Of a DNA stretch of 17,900 nucleotides, positions 1 to 7,163 are shown in pieces (positions within the stretch are counted from its first letter, which is position 1; every line of letters starts with the position of its first letter). The stretch is from CAZZCP01 sp964653235 (lineage in GTDB: Bacteria; Bdellovibrionota; Bdellovibrionia; Bdellovibrionales; UBA840). The translations under genes were made by a program, and so were the position numbers. Below the pieces are notes generated by a model, which saw nothing but the letters and a program-made list of their open reading frames with translations, made no database searches and was not told where the DNA came from. The stretch is taken from positions 1-17,900 of the forward strand of contig CAZZCP010000057.1 in the NCBI GenBank assembly GCA_964653235.1. Reading direction: 5' to 3'.

Positions 1-13
1 TTTTCTTTTATCA

Positions 14-56
14 CGGTTTTCTCCCGCCATCGGGTTAAACCGCCCTATCTTTTTTG
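14..56 (+). terminator. terminator-like hairpin at the left edge
   Basis: A nested stem is visible: CGGTTT (14-19) pairs with AAACCG (37-42), and inside it CCCG (23-26) pairs with CGGG (31-34) around the loop CCAT. A run of six T follows at 50-55 after a short C-rich spacer. It probably ends transcription of a gene lying left of the window. The spacer between stem and T run makes it imperfect. If real, the DNA just before position 67 is intergenic and not the coding start of the toxin gene. Confidence 0.4.
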
Positions 57-66
57 TCCACCTTTT

Positions 67-336
67 TTGGGGAAGCTCAGTAATGAGACCAGGGAGATTC
101 GAGAGGATATACAAGATATCCTCGAAAAACTGGAACTGGGCCTTACTTTAGGGCTTCCTCATGTGAGACCTTTAGCCAGTGTTCACTCCAGTCTCTTTGA
201 GATAAGAGTGAAAGATAAGAAGGGTCAATTTAGAGTTATCTATTTTGTGAAGAAGAAAGACGCAATCTATATTCTTCACGCTTTTAGAAAGAAAACTCAA
301 AAATTGCCTGATAAAGAAAAGAAATTAATCCATTAA
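67..336 (+). CDS. HigB/RelE-type toxin (phage Gp49-like family), short at the N-terminus
   Basis: The 89-residue product matches the core of Gp49-like/HigB toxins. These are RelE-fold mRNA interferases that cut mRNA at the ribosome and are neutralised by a cognate antitoxin. Visible family signs are the basic helix after FLGKLSNETR, the strand SLFEIRVKDKKGQFRVIYF (about residues 42-60), and LHAFRKKTQKLP (about 70-81), which resembles the usual LHGFxKKTxKTP motif. The gene is followed 21 bases later by an XRE-family antitoxin, the usual toxin-first order. The start is doubtful: TTG at 67 has no Shine-Dalgarno sequence. The frame is open to position 1 without any ATG, GTG or TTG before 67. Members are usually some 20 residues longer and begin with an extra strand. 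It may be truncated or begin outside the window. Confidence 0.7.
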   Translation: MGKLSNETREIREDIQDILEKLELGLTLGLPHVRPLASVHSSLFEIRVKDKKGQFRVIYFVKKKDAIYILHAFRKKTQKLPDKEKKLIH

Positions 337-357
337 GAGATTAAAGGAGATTAAGTA

Positions 358-654
358 ATGGCCAAAACAAAAACTTACAAAGATGTTCGATCTTTTTCTA
401 AAGAAGTCTTAGGACTCGACGATTATGATAGTTGGCTTATCTCTACAAAAAATAAAATTATTGCCTCTATCGTAAAAGCGAGAAAGCAACAGTCCATCTC
501 TCAAAAAGAATTGGCTGAGATGCTTGGGACAACTCAATCAGTAATCAGTCGCATTGAAAAAGGCACGAGTCGTGGGATTACTCTTGATTACTTGATGAGA
601 GTTGTAAGTGCACTAGGAATATCGCCTAATATCACACTTAAAAAAGCTGCCTGA
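358..654 (+). CDS. HigA-like XRE-family antitoxin
   Basis: This 98-residue protein carries a helix-turn-helix of the XRE/Cro type over about residues 34-90. The recognisable core is SISQKELAEMLGTTQSVISR followed by IEKG and a terminal helix ITLDYLMRVVSALG. Antitoxins of this class bind the partner toxin and repress their own operon by binding an operator. Here the gene starts 21 bases after the toxin stop and has a strong AAGGAG ribosome-binding site ending 8 bases before ATG, so translation should exceed that of the SD-less toxin. The N-terminal 33 residues, including DDYDSWLI, are typical of antitoxins paired with Gp49-like toxins and probably contribute to toxin contact. No clear terminator follows the stop. 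Confidence 0.8.
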   Translation: MAKTKTYKDVRSFSKEVLGLDDYDSWLISTKNKIIASIVKARKQQSISQKELAEMLGTTQSVISRIEKGTSRGITLDYLMRVVSALGISPNITLKKAA

Positions 655-989
655 TCTTGGACACGAATCCTCAGGAAGGACCGTATTAACGAAATAGAAA
701 CCAAACTCTTATACTTAAAATGGCAGCTGAGGAAAATTCAAAATCCGCCACCCTTAGCGATGTGCGGATCGAGCATTTCTCAGTTGCACTATCTACTTTT
801 TATTGGATGGATCGATTTTCATCTACTGGTAGCAGCAAAATTGAATCATCTTCAGCTCTTTACCTTGGACAAAAACTTATTGCTTCTTTCACGAAAGCTG
901 GGAATCAATGCTTAGAAGAAAACTTATGTATTTTGCAGATGGTGAAACAATACCAACAGAGAGTAATCCATAGATTTTGTGTTTCAGAA
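655..989. other. gene-poor stretch, no supported feature
   Basis: About 335 bases lie between the antitoxin stop and the end of the next minus-strand gene. A plus-strand open frame begins at ATG 720 and runs to 1178, but it has no ribosome-binding site, has a low-complexity Ser-rich composition, and its last 190 bases lie antisense inside a better-supported signal-peptide gene. I see no terminator, tRNA or repeat here. It could hold decayed gene remains, but nothing is recognisable. Confidence 0.5.
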
Positions 990-1565
990 TTAAGCTTCGC
1001 TATGCTCTTGAATCTTTTCATAAATAGGATCGAAAGTAAAAGTTCTTCCTTCTTGGGTTTCAAACTGCAAGACTTCGCGAAAGTACTCTGTCCCGGCCCC
1101 ATCTACCACCAACTTTCGAGTAGTGAGTTGAATGTTTTGAACCGGACCCCAAACATGAGAACTAAAAACAAGTTTTAACTCGGTAGAAGAATCGAGACGG
1201 TAAATCATTATACCTTGTCTTGTATGAACCGCTACAAGCTTCAAAGTCTCCATTTTCGCTTGTGGAAAATCCAGCATCTGAAATCGCACGCCTTTAAATT
1301 GATACTCAAAAACCTCTAAAGCCTTTGCTTCAAAATGAGTACGAACTTCATCTAAAATCTTTCCGTTAGAATCGACCACTCGAAGATAAGAGTTTTCGAT
1401 CACAAATCGAATATCGATTTCAACCAGACGAAAGATTTCTGCTCCGCCATTGTGAATGTATTTATAAGAATCTGACTGAATTTTATGAAATAGAGTTTTA
1501 CAGCTAGCAATAGAAATAGAATGGAACAACAAAACGAACACAAACAGACACAAATAGATTTTCAT
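990..1565 (-). CDS. hypothetical exported protein, probable lipoprotein
   Basis: The 191-residue product starts with a hydrophobic signal (residues 2-21, LCLFVFVLLFHSISIASC). The end IASC fits a lipobox, so Cys22 could be lipidated; signal peptidase I cleavage nearby is the alternative. The mature part is beta-rich with alternating hydrophobic residues and no catalytic motif I recognise. ATG at 1565 has no clear Shine-Dalgarno sequence. The gene is transcribed away from a tiny plus-strand open frame at 1588. The next minus-strand gene ends 171 bases upstream, so co-transcription is possible but unproven. Function unknown; envelope location is inferred from the signal only. Confidence 0.6.
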   Translation of the reverse strand: MKIYLCLFVFVLLFHSISIASCKTLFHKIQSDSYKYIHNGGAEIFRLVEIDIRFVIENSYLRVVDSNGKILDEVRTHFEAKALEVFEYQFKGVRFQMLDFPQAKMETLKLVAVHTRQGIMIYRLDSSTELKLVFSSHVWGPVQNIQLTTRKLVVDGAGTEYFREVLQFETQEGRTFTFDPIYEKIQEHSEA

Positions 1566-1587
1566 AATTACTGTTTGAAGGAGTAAA

Positions 1588-1674
1588 ATGAAAAAATCAA
1601 TTTCATACTGGTTTTTGACACTTTTTCTAATAAAAATTCAGAGAATTAAAAGAAAAAGTAATGGCCAGGCATAA
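1588..1674 (+). CDS. possible 28-residue small protein
   Basis: ATG at 1588 is preceded by a clean AAGGAG five bases upstream. The frame encodes a short hydrophobic stretch (YWFLTLFLI) followed by a basic tail (KIQRIKRKS), then TAA at 1672-1674. This could be a small membrane-associated peptide or the surviving signal-sequence end of a deleted exported-protein gene. No promoter or conservation evidence is available. The strong ribosome-binding site is the only reason to list it. Confidence 0.25.
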   Translation: MKKSISYWFLTLFLIKIQRIKRKSNGQA

Positions 1675-1710
1675 AAAACGATAATGACTATAAAGTATTA
1701 CACTTGATTT

Positions 1711-1727
1711 GCCCCTGCACAGGGGGC
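1711..1727 (-). terminator. GC-rich hairpin after the DUF4105-like gene
   Basis: On the minus strand, GCCCC pairs with GGGGC around a short loop, 10 bases downstream of the stop codon at 1737. It is far more GC-rich than its surroundings. No U tract follows, so it may act as a weak terminator or an mRNA 3'-end stabiliser. Confidence 0.4.
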
Positions 1728-1736
1728 AATATCATT

Positions 1737-3077
1737 TTAGTCGGCGCGAAGCTGGGACAATACATTAAATATCTGGCCCGCATGCGGAATTTCAGTCAAA
1801 TCTTCAAAAACCCATGGCAACCCGCTCAACAGATTTTGAACTTTTCTAGGACTGATAGAGCTTTCTGCTAATGCATCACTAACATAAGCCTTGATTTCAG
1901 CGACAGAGTTTTGATCTTTAGGAATTGATTTAAAAATCGAAAAAACTTGCAGCAACTCATCATGGGTCCACTTATCTTTTAAAAGCACGTAACTAAAACG
2001 TCTAATGATTTGATCAAACATATCAGAAGCTAAAACAGGAGAAAGTTCTTCAAGCATTTCTACAGTTTCGGCATTTCCCTCATTTCTCAATTGAGGAAAC
2101 TTTTTGATGTCATATTCTTCACCCAAGCTTATCATTCTTTCTCTAGCTATCACAGCCTCTTGTTGTAATTTCGTCAGAACAGAATAAGGATTAAAGATAT
2201 TTGTATCTACTGCAAGACCAACCGAAGCAAGAAGTTCTAAAGCAGCCGTAAAACAGGAATTGAAGACTGTGTGGTAGATCGCATTGGTGCCGTTCTCTGC
2301 TGAAAAATGAATCGCCTTGCTTAGCATTTGATTTTTTTGTTGGCGAAAAGCATGTATTTTATATTGCTCAACGTATGCCCTACCCGCATGAAAGTCAGCA
2401 GCATGTGAAGTAGAATACATAGTCTTTATATAAGCATATTCTCCCAATATTCCTTGTAGTGGCGACCAAGGAGAATCGCTTTGTTTTGTGCGTGCGCCAA
2501 ACAAGCTATAAACAATATCACCAGGGATAAACATGGGGTTATCTACTTGGTTTAAAAGGCTTAAATCATTGATCTCGCGAAAATCTTTGATTTGACCCAT
2601 CCAACCTTCAGGAAAAGTATATCCTTGAGGTACTAAAAAGATCGGCTCATCCGTTTTCATACGAACTTGAAGGTGAGAGCCTACGCCTTCATCAAACCAT
2701 TCCACTTGAAGAATTGCATCATTAACTCCTTCTGTAGGAATCATTGCTGTCCAAAAACGACCAATGTCAGCAGATTTATCGACCCAGCCATGTAAGAAGT
2801 TATCAACAACCATTGTTTTTTTATGCAAACTGTATTTTTGGGCGACTTTTTGAAACTGCTCTCGTTTAAAATCATCTTCTGGAACTATTGTTAAAGGTCG
2901 AATTCGGCTTGTTTGAATTTCAAATCCCGCAAAAGGTGAAAACAGCTCGATATCAATAAGTTGATCGATGCCGATATTTTTTGACTCTAACAAATGAGAT
3001 TCAGGCATCAACTCTGCCTGAGCAATATTCAATGAAAAGAAAAGAAAAGAAAAAAGAAAAAGAATAAACGAATACAT
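1737..3077 (-). CDS. secreted protein resembling DUF4105 (Lnb N-terminal-like)
   Basis: Start chosen at ATG 3077 (446 residues) because AGGAGA lies four bases upstream. A GTG at 3107 would add ten non-signal residues. Residues 1-21 form a signal peptide ending AQA, so the protein is periplasmic or outer-membrane associated. The mid region (SHLQVRM at about 134-140; Tyr/His-rich stretch 220-250; a NSC tripeptide at 273-275 after HTVF) follows the layout of the DUF4105 family, whose members have a GHxFLR-like segment and a later NCxT motif and are thought to be papain/NlpC-like cysteine hydrolases. Here the motifs read SH and NSCF, so activity is uncertain. The C-terminal 160 residues are helical and unassigned. 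Family assignment is tentative. Confidence 0.6.
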   Translation of the reverse strand: MYSFILFLFSFLFFSLNIAQAELMPESHLLESKNIGIDQLIDIELFSPFAGFEIQTSRIRPLTIVPEDDFKREQFQKVAQKYSLHKKTMVVDNFLHGWVDKSADIGRFWTAMIPTEGVNDAILQVEWFDEGVGSHLQVRMKTDEPIFLVPQGYTFPEGWMGQIKDFREINDLSLLNQVDNPMFIPGDIVYSLFGARTKQSDSPWSPLQGILGEYAYIKTMYSTSHAADFHAGRAYVEQYKIHAFRQQKNQMLSKAIHFSAENGTNAIYHTVFNSCFTAALELLASVGLAVDTNIFNPYSVLTKLQQEAVIARERMISLGEEYDIKKFPQLRNEGNAETVEMLEELSPVLASDMFDQIIRRFSYVLLKDKWTHDELLQVFSIFKSIPKDQNSVAEIKAYVSDALAESSISPRKVQNLLSGLPWVFEDLTEIPHAGQIFNVLSQLRAD

Positions 3078-3228
3078 GAACTCTCCTGTCAAGTGAATCA
3101 CTAGCACAGAAGCATTCGAGTCACTAGCGCATAGAAAATATTATCAACTGCTTTCACTTTTATACATCGTTTCTGAATACAATAATTTATATGGATATTG
3201 ATCAAAAGCCTTGTGAGAATTCTTATAC

Positions 3229-3468
3229 CTATTCCCCATTTACTGAATAAGTAAGAGTAATTTCTACGTCTTGATAAAGATTGAAAATAGCTATACAGAA
3301 AACGACTTTATTGGCCTCTGTATGCAAATAAACTGTATCACAAACTCTTGAATCAGGCTCAAATTCAAACTCAGGATCACCTTTGACATGAGAATACTTA
3401 CTCACAATACCAGGAATTAGAAACCCACCAAAGCTTGCAAGAGCAAGATATTCGTCTTCAGATATCAT
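3229..3468 (-). CDS. hypothetical protein abutting a MITE-like element
   Basis: The 79-residue product is not recognised. Its N-terminus is mildly hydrophobic (YLALASFGGFLIPGIVS) and its C-terminal part suggests beta strands (KVVFCIAIFNLYQDVEITLT). The start ATG lies six bases from the end of the MITE-like element at 3475-3648. The only Shine-Dalgarno candidate, AAGGGAG about 11 bases upstream, is supplied by the element's terminal repeat, and an in-frame TAA lies inside that repeat. The gene may therefore be a remnant whose original 5' end was displaced by the insertion, or a spurious frame. Confidence 0.35.
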   Translation of the reverse strand: MISEDEYLALASFGGFLIPGIVSKYSHVKGDPEFEFEPDSRVCDTVYLHTEANKVVFCIAIFNLYQDVEITLTYSVNGE

Positions 3469-3474
3469 TTTATT

Positions 3475-3648
3475 AGCTGCTCCCTTTTATTTCACTTTTT
3501 TAGCAAAATTGAATCGCAGTTTCAATCACATAGGATACTTGTCCGAAGCTGCATCAAATTTTCATCAGTTTCGGACAGAATACACGAAACATTATAATTA
3601 CTTATTGCTTACGGACCGACGTCCAAAGTGAAATAAAAGGGAACAGTT
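3475..3648 (-). mobile_element. MITE-like element, copy A
   Basis: This 174-bp element has terminal inverted repeats. The left end reads AGCTGCTCCCTTTTATTTCA; the right end is its complement with two changes (AACAGTT at the outer edge). The centre holds a hairpin, GTCCGAA (3541-3547) with TTCGGAC (3570-3576). It aligns without gaps to copy B (7164-7337) in reverse orientation, with about 23 mismatches in 174 by eye. It encodes no transposase, so any movement would need an enzyme elsewhere. Outer flanks are TTAG on the left and TTTG on the right of the core CTGCTCCC...GGGAACAG, a possible decayed four-base target duplication. It sits between a minus-strand hypothetical and the promoter of the plus-strand lipoprotein pair. 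Confidence 0.75.
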
Positions 3649-3702
3649 TGGGATTGATAAAAAAACCGGCATAGTCATTGTGCGTAAGTTGTTAAAAAAA
3701 TA

Positions 3703-3732
3703 TTGAACTCAATTGAATAATCATCTCATAAT
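3703..3732 (+). promoter_or_regulatory. putative sigma70-type promoter of the lipoprotein pair
   Basis: TTGAAC (3703-3708) and CATAAT (3727-3732) are separated by 18 bases, and an AAGGAG ribosome-binding site and ATG follow 20-35 bases later. It lies just outside MITE copy A in an AT-rich stretch, so chance matches are easy. Confidence 0.4.
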
Positions 3733-3766
3733 TGTAATTAATTTAAAACTTTTAAAGGAGATATAA

Positions 3767-4147
3767 ATGAAGTTTAAAGCCTTTGTTTTTTTAGCAGGGC
3801 TCACATTTTTATCTGGCTGTGCAACTTACAGACAGGCCAAAGATGTGAAGATCGTTGCTTTTGACACAGACGTTAAAAAAGGAAAATCCATTGGTAACAT
3901 TCAAGGCGAAGACTGTATTTGGACAGTGATGGGCTATCGTTTAGGTGGTCAACCCAGCCTTGATAGAGCCTTTACAAATGCTCGTATGAACCGTACCTCA
4001 TCTGCACTAGGCGATGTTATGGGCAGTGAAAACACTATGGGTGATGGGCTTCGCTACATCAATAAAGTAAGCACGAAGAATCGTGGTTGGAATGCTGTCG
4101 TTGTTGGTAAAGATTGTCTAACTGTTACAGGGATAGGTTACAAATGA
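3767..4147 (+). CDS. TRL-like small lipoprotein
   Basis: The 126-residue product has a lipoprotein signal, with lipobox LSGC and lipidated Cys18. A Shine-Dalgarno AAAGGAGAT sits six bases before ATG. The mature part carries a G-x-x-x-G-x-x-C segment (GNIQGEDC, about residues 44-51) and a C-terminal GKDCLTVTGIGYK. This pattern recurs in the gene that follows and resembles small TRL-domain lipoproteins, which have no established enzymatic role. Two mature cysteines could form a disulfide. The stop overlaps the next start by ATGA, so the two are almost certainly translated together. Placement in the envelope is inferred from the lipobox. The TRL assignment is by pattern only. Confidence 0.75.
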   Translation: MKFKAFVFLAGLTFLSGCATYRQAKDVKIVAFDTDVKKGKSIGNIQGEDCIWTVMGYRLGGQPSLDRAFTNARMNRTSSALGDVMGSENTMGDGLRYINKVSTKNRGWNAVVVGKDCLTVTGIGYK

Positions 4148-4458
4148 AAAATTTATTATTTAGTATGATTGCAATGGGACTCTTAGGTGGATGTGCGGCT
4201 AAGGTTAAAATATTAGATACTGCTGCTGTATCTACAAAGCATTACTCTATATCAGAGGGACAAAAGCTAGAAGAAACTGGTGATGTTACAGGTCAATTCT
4301 GTGCTGATTCTACTGAAGACGAAGGCGAAGTTGGCTTGATGGATAAAGCTGTTTCAAATACTCTCTCAGAGAATAATATTGATTTCATTACCAATGCCTC
4401 TTTTTATAGTAAAGGTAACTGCACTATGGTTGAAGGAACTGGCGCTGTAATCAAGTAA
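4144..4458 (+). CDS. small lipoprotein, diverged tandem paralogue
   Basis: Start chosen at ATG 4144, which overlaps the upstream stop as ATGA and gives a proper lipoprotein signal ending LGGC (Cys17). An in-frame TTG at 4114 would place ten charged or polar residues before the signal. The 104-residue product shares a layout with its neighbour: G-x-x-x-G-x-x-C (GDVTGQFC), a DKA/DRA turn before a helix, and a final C-x-x-V-x-G-x-G segment (CTMVEGTGAVIK). This indicates an old tandem duplication. It is shorter because it lacks the neighbour's insertion around residues 75-90. A good terminator follows 26 bases after the stop. Function unknown; probably anchored in the same membrane as its partner. 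Confidence 0.75.
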   Translation: MKNLLFSMIAMGLLGGCAAKVKILDTAAVSTKHYSISEGQKLEETGDVTGQFCADSTEDEGEVGLMDKAVSNTLSENNIDFITNASFYSKGNCTMVEGTGAVIK

Positions 4459-4483
4459 GATCGAAAACAATTCGATATTAATA

Positions 4484-4509
4484 AACCTGGCCTTTGGTCA
4501 GGTTTTTTT
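4484..4509 (+). terminator. rho-independent terminator of the lipoprotein pair
   Basis: AACCTG (4484-4489) pairs with CAGGTT (4499-4504), extended inward by CC/GG around a small loop, and is followed directly by seven T (4503-4509). Confidence 0.85.
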
Positions 4510-4565
4510 ATTTCCCCACTATCTCAAATTGAGACGTCAAACTTATAAGCAGTTTCAAAGCAATT

Positions 4566-4636
4566 TTTGCTCTTCTTGAAGCAGCTGCAAGCACAAAAGG
4601 CATGTTGTTTGCTCTATTATAACTAAATTTGCTCTA
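4566..4636 (+). repeat. three phased direct repeats TTTGCTCT upstream of the PKD lipoprotein
   Basis: TTTGCTCT occurs at 4566, 4608 and 4628; the last two extend to TTTGCTCTA. Spacing is 42 and 20 bases, close to whole helical turns, so the copies would lie on one DNA face. The last two are each followed by an AT-rich TATAA-like stretch, and the start codon is at 4669. They could be activator or repressor sites, or coincidental AT-rich repetition. Confidence 0.35.
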
Positions 4637-4668
4637 ATCTTATAAAATAGAGTAAAATGGGGGATCTC

Positions 4669-7101
4669 ATGAATAGGAAAATATACCTAAAAATCAGTAT
4701 TCTGTTAACAGTATTGATTTTGCTATTTCAAAATTGCCAGTCACAATTAGAACCTTTCTCTAATGCCTCGACCAACGAGATCGCTTTGGCATCCATTGAA
4801 GCACCTGCTCAGTCTGAAATCGGTCAAGAAGTGGTTTTTTCGATCAAAGCTCAACAAGCCATTACGAATGTGAATTGGAGCTTTCCAAATGGACAAACTG
4901 CAAGTGGTGAAACAATTCGACTTACATTCAACACCCCAGGCAGCATGCGCTATGAAGCCAAAGTTAGCCTATTAGGAGGAAGCAGCTTGAATCTATCAGC
5001 TACAATTATGATTACCGAAGTGGGTCGATCTTGTGTTGATTTTAGTGACTTGAGCATATCAACTTCGAATCCTGTTCAAGGTGGAGCGCAATTTAATGTA
5101 AATGAAAATATTAGCCTTTCTGTTGCCAGTGTACCTGCCTGTTTAAATCTTGATCTCAATCAAGTACAATGGAACTTTGGTGATCAAAGTAGCAACTTGA
5201 ATGGAGGCACAGTTAGCCATGCATACACACAAGCTGGTGCCTATACAGTTACTGCTACAGACTTAAATTCGAATGAAAGCATTCAAATCCGCATCGATGT
5301 GGCTCAACTCGGTTCTGTAATTACACCAAGCGTGCAGATACCTAGTAATATTATAGCAGGTCAAAGTGTCGAATTTGTTGTTGAGCCCGAGCAGAGTATT
5401 TCTCAAGCCAATTGGAATATCGATGGTTCTACGAAATCGGGAACTCGAGTGAATCATACATTTGCCAGTGCTGGTAACTACAGCGGAAGTGTTGTTGTTA
5501 CTCTAAATGGTCAATCAACGACTCAAACTTTAAACTTTACGGTAAGTGTTGCTGCTGCTGGCACTTGCCCTCAACCTAGCGATTTAGACATCTCGGTTTC
5601 TAATTCTGGATTCTCAAGACAAGTTGTCAATCGCAACACCAATTTGCGGGTTGATATACCAAACTGTCTTAATATTGATGCATCTAGAATACAATGGACA
5701 TTTCAAATGTTACAAGGAGCAAGCGGCGTAGACATTTCACTTCTACCAACTCCGGCCAATCAAACAGGCAATCCAATTGATCTTGCCTTTCGATATGTTG
5801 GAAACTACCTGGTTACAGCAATATTACCAGACAACAATGGAATCTTACAAAATCAAGTAGAAGTCGACTTCTTTCCTGCAGCTTTTCCAACTTGTCCATT
5901 TACCCAAGAGCAAGCCAATACAGTCAATATTACTCCTGTATCTGACTATATCAGCTCCATCGGGCCATCACAAACGCATATTGTTACTCAAGAAAATACA
6001 ACTTTAACTTTTAGTGGAATCAACCCAGAATGTTTAGGTTATACCGATTTGATAGAGTTCTACGAATTTCCTCGAGACCAAGACCCTCTCAACGGAAGAC
6101 TTTTTCAAGGCAATACTGCTTCTATCTTATTCAATCAAAACGGAAAACGCGAAGTCTTGTTCTTAAGAGAGTCTGTCACCGGAGAATTGCTTCCCCTCTT
6201 TCTTGATGTAACTGTTTTTACTGAAGGGAACTTAAAAATTGACTTTATCGGGCTTGGAGCGACTCAAAGAGATGGGCAAGACCTTACTTTTGATCAATAT
6301 TTGAGAACCGAAAACCGATCTGGAACTGGATATGGTATTGTCTTTGCCGCAATTACCGGAAGTGTTCAAGCTTATGAGAATGATGTTGAAGAGCTTGTTT
6401 ACCAGATTCGAGATGCCAACAATCAAATGATTCGCCCTTGGGGATCAATCGGTAGATTAAACACAGGCTACCGTGCAAATTCATCACAAATTGACTATGA
6501 CTCAAGTGGAACAATTAATGGTATTATTTCTGGAGATAGTAGAACCCCGATTTTTTCTGATGCGAACGGCAATGAACTAAAGCTCCAAGTAAACCGTGAG
6601 TATATCATTGAATTGGGCCTGGTTCGACACGGATTGATTGAGTCAAATTCAATTGCTAGCCGAAGATTTAAGGTGATTCACAGAGATCATTTAGAGATGG
6701 TGCGATTGGGTAACTGTGATTTTGATACGAGAGATGATATCACTGAATCAGATGCAAATACTATCACTGATCGCGTAGTAAATTTGAATTCTATTTATAG
6801 TGAAGTTTGTGATTTAGATCGAAACGGTGTAGTGAATACTTTTGACACTATTGCAATCGCTGTAATTGATCGTGATGGTACGCAAAATCAACAAGTATTT
6901 CTTGGTTATGAAAGAGGAGATTGCAATGCAGATGGAGTCATCGACAATCAGGACAATATCTTTACCCAGATTATACTAGATAGGCAGCAAAAGAACCAAT
7001 CGATTGGTTTTGATCTTAAGCTTTGCGACTGCAATGGCGATGGAAGCCTTGATGCAAGCGACATAACAGGATCAAACAATCGAACCTGTGATCGTCGATA
7101 A
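4669..7101 (+). CDS. lipoprotein with PKD-like domains and dockerin-like Ca2+ loops
   Basis: Start chosen at ATG 4669 because GGGGGA lies close upstream; ATG 4657 has no good site. The 810-residue product has a lipoprotein signal ending LLFQNC (Cys23), a non-classical lipobox. About residues 43-118, 122-213, 220-294 and 300-400 are Ig/PKD-like: two show WNFGD or WNIDG and then HAYTQAGAYTVT or HTFASAGNYSGS, and the domains at 122 and 300 start with Cys and carry an inner Cys. A middle part (about 405-680) is unassigned. The C-terminus has four D-x-N/D-x-D-G loops (about 684, 715, 751 and 787), each next to cysteine, as in type I dockerins. Such modules usually fold on calcium and bind partners. 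Surface display is inferred. It stands alone between terminators. Confidence 0.8.
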   Translation: MNRKIYLKISILLTVLILLFQNCQSQLEPFSNASTNEIALASIEAPAQSEIGQEVVFSIKAQQAITNVNWSFPNGQTASGETIRLTFNTPGSMRYEAKVSLLGGSSLNLSATIMITEVGRSCVDFSDLSISTSNPVQGGAQFNVNENISLSVASVPACLNLDLNQVQWNFGDQSSNLNGGTVSHAYTQAGAYTVTATDLNSNESIQIRIDVAQLGSVITPSVQIPSNIIAGQSVEFVVEPEQSISQANWNIDGSTKSGTRVNHTFASAGNYSGSVVVTLNGQSTTQTLNFTVSVAAAGTCPQPSDLDISVSNSGFSRQVVNRNTNLRVDIPNCLNIDASRIQWTFQMLQGASGVDISLLPTPANQTGNPIDLAFRYVGNYLVTAILPDNNGILQNQVEVDFFPAAFPTCPFTQEQANTVNITPVSDYISSIGPSQTHIVTQENTTLTFSGINPECLGYTDLIEFYEFPRDQDPLNGRLFQGNTASILFNQNGKREVLFLRESVTGELLPLFLDVTVFTEGNLKIDFIGLGATQRDGQDLTFDQYLRTENRSGTGYGIVFAAITGSVQAYENDVEELVYQIRDANNQMIRPWGSIGRLNTGYRANSSQIDYDSSGTINGIISGDSRTPIFSDANGNELKLQVNREYIIELGLVRHGLIESNSIASRRFKVIHRDHLEMVRLGNCDFDTRDDITESDANTITDRVVNLNSIYSEVCDLDRNGVVNTFDTIAIAVIDRDGTQNQQVFLGYERGDCNADGVIDNQDNIFTQIILDRQQKNQSIGFDLKLCDCNGDGSLDASDITGSNNRTCDRR

Positions 7102-7125
7102 GCACAATTTTTATAAGTAAACATT

Positions 7126-7153
7126 AAGGGCCTAGAAATAGGCCCTTTTTTTT
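7126..7153 (+). terminator. rho-independent terminator of the PKD/dockerin lipoprotein gene
   Basis: AAGGGCCTA (7126-7134) and TAGGCCCTT (7139-7147) form a perfect nine-pair stem with loop GAAA, followed by a run of T to 7153. It begins 25 bases after the stop codon. Confidence 0.93.
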
Positions 7154-7163
7154 AGAGTGTACT

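Noticed and set aside
720..1178. 152-codon plus-strand open frame
   Set aside because: No ribosome-binding site and no recognisable domain. Its 3' part is antisense to a signal-peptide gene on minus that has a better coding appearance.
3703..3768. AT-rich leader considered as a riboswitch
   Set aside because: Too short and unstructured; a simple promoter plus SD explains it.
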